Origin: Alloalcanivorax profundimaris
Lineage (GTDB): Bacteria > Pseudomonadota > Gammaproteobacteria > Pseudomonadales > Alcanivoracaceae
Assembly (NCBI RefSeq): GCF_015265435.1
Contig: NZ_JABJWH010000014.1
Coordinates: 1 to 64,000, forward strand
Reading direction: 5' to 3'
Length of the DNA stretch: 64,000 nucleotides
The notes below the pieces were generated by a model that worked only from the letters and a program-made list of their open reading frames with translations, was not told the origin of the DNA and made no database searches. Each line of letters begins with the position of its first letter. Position 1 is the stretch's first letter. Shown here in pieces: positions 63,412-64,000 of this stretch. Made by a program: the position numbers and the translations under genes.

Positions 63412-64000
63412 ATGCCGTACCGTTCCGTATTCCGCGACGACCTGTTCGCCGGCAAGACCGTGATCGTCACCGGCGGCGGCTCCGGCATCGGCCGCTGCAC
63501 CGCCCATGAGCTGGCCGCCCTGGGCGCCCGGGTGGTGCTGCTCGGCCGCAAGCAGGACAAACTCCAGGTGGTGGCCGGGGAGATTCTCGAGGACACCGGC
63601 CAGGAAGCGCTCTGCTTCGCCTGCGACATCCGCGACGAGGACAAGGTGCGCGACGCCGTGGCCGCCATTTATAACGCCGTGGGCCAGGTGGACGGCCTGG
63701 TCAACAACGCCGGCGGCCAGTTCCCCTCGCCGGTGGCGCTGATCAGCCAGAAAGGCTGGGAGACGGTGATCCGCACCAACCTCACCGGCGGTTTTCTGAT
63801 GGCCCGGGAAGTGTTCATGCAGGGCATGAACAAGAACGGCGGCAGCATCGTCAATATCGTCGCCGACATGTGGGGCGGCATGCCCGGCATGGGCCACTCC
63901 GGCGCCGCCCGCGCCGGCATGGACAACTTCACCAAGACCGCGTCCCTGGAATGGGCCTGCGCCGGCGTGCGCGTGAACGCGGTGGCGCCGGGCTGGATCG
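63412..64000 (+). CDS. Short-chain dehydrogenase/reductase (partial, runs off the window)
   Basis: At least 196 residues of a PECR-like SDR. It has the cofactor motif 'TVIVTGGGSGIGRCTAHEL' near residue 16, 'LVNNAGG' near residue 97, and 'GMGHSGAARAGMDNFTKTASLEW'. At the position of the catalytic Tyr in YxxxK there is Asp171 (DNFTK, Lys175), so the standard Tyr-Lys pair is incomplete. Similar replacement occurs in some bacterial relatives as I recall them. The gene is likely in one operon with the AtuA-like gene. Confidence 0.88.
   Translation, partial: MPYRSVFRDDLFAGKTVIVTGGGSGIGRCTAHELAALGARVVLLGRKQDKLQVVAGEILEDTGQEALCFACDIRDEDKVRDAVAAIYNAVGQVDGLVNNAGGQFPSPVALISQKGWETVIRTNLTGGFLMAREVFMQGMNKNGGSIVNIVADMWGGMPGMGHSGAARAGMDNFTKTASLEWACAGVRVNAVAPGWI

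Overview
The window is high-GC DNA from a marine-type gammaproteobacterium. The RlmKL/Rmf/PyrD/PepN/NadK core set, Pseudomonas-style REP palindromes, and adjacent styrene and acyclic-terpene genes suggest an Alcanivorax-like or related hydrocarbon user. The genus is inference; no rRNA is present.

Left third (about 0.7-23.7 kb, all minus strand): a Wzy-dependent capsule/exopolysaccharide operon. It reads, in transcription order: rfaH, an ops/JUMPstart element, ugd, wzi-like, wza, wzb, wzc, wecB, wecC, wzy, two sulfotransferases, GT9, SIS isomerase, bi-domain oxidoreductase, heparinase-like lyase, a GT4-phosphoglycosyltransferase fusion, a PglD-type acetyltransferase, and a flippase. The middle (about 8.8-14.8 kb) is visibly AT-rich, as expected for an exchanged serotype core. 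Debris of an acetyltransferase and a NYN-domain gene marks the far end. A second small block at 34.9-39.7 kb (methyltransferase, second flippase, APS kinase, SLC13 permease) may supply activated sulfate for the sulfotransferases.

24.2-34.9 kb: three paralogous secreted proteins with GlyGly-CTERM-like tails, the last one coupled by ATGA to a TPR/O-GlcNAc-transferase-like enzyme. Between them lies an HTH protein. They are followed by a HepT/MntA toxin-antitoxin pair and a decayed 7TMR-DISM kinase/LuxR regulator pair.

37.9-43.5 kb: core genes (SLC13 permease, small DUF genes, glutaredoxin-like, rlmKL, rmf). 43.5-51.6 kb: a styrene-catabolic island (styABC, FadL-like porin, EthD-like protein, styS, styR) with a near-perfect StyR box before styA. 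It sits between rmf and pyrD and lacks styD.

51.6-64 kb: pyrD, pepN, a DUF1315 gene, nadK, a cNMP-rhodanese protein, a coiled-coil protein, a tiny acidic protein, tRNA-Val and tRNA-Asp, a TetR regulator, an AtuA-like protein and a partial SDR.

The most unusual structure is a dispersed family of palindromic elements whose ends are arrays of exactly four heptamers. One copy (37.47-37.93 kb) encloses a four-helix-bundle (S23/IVP) gene; the shorter gene-less copies lie at 52.7, 55.8 and 63.2 kb, with a variant at 61.2 kb.
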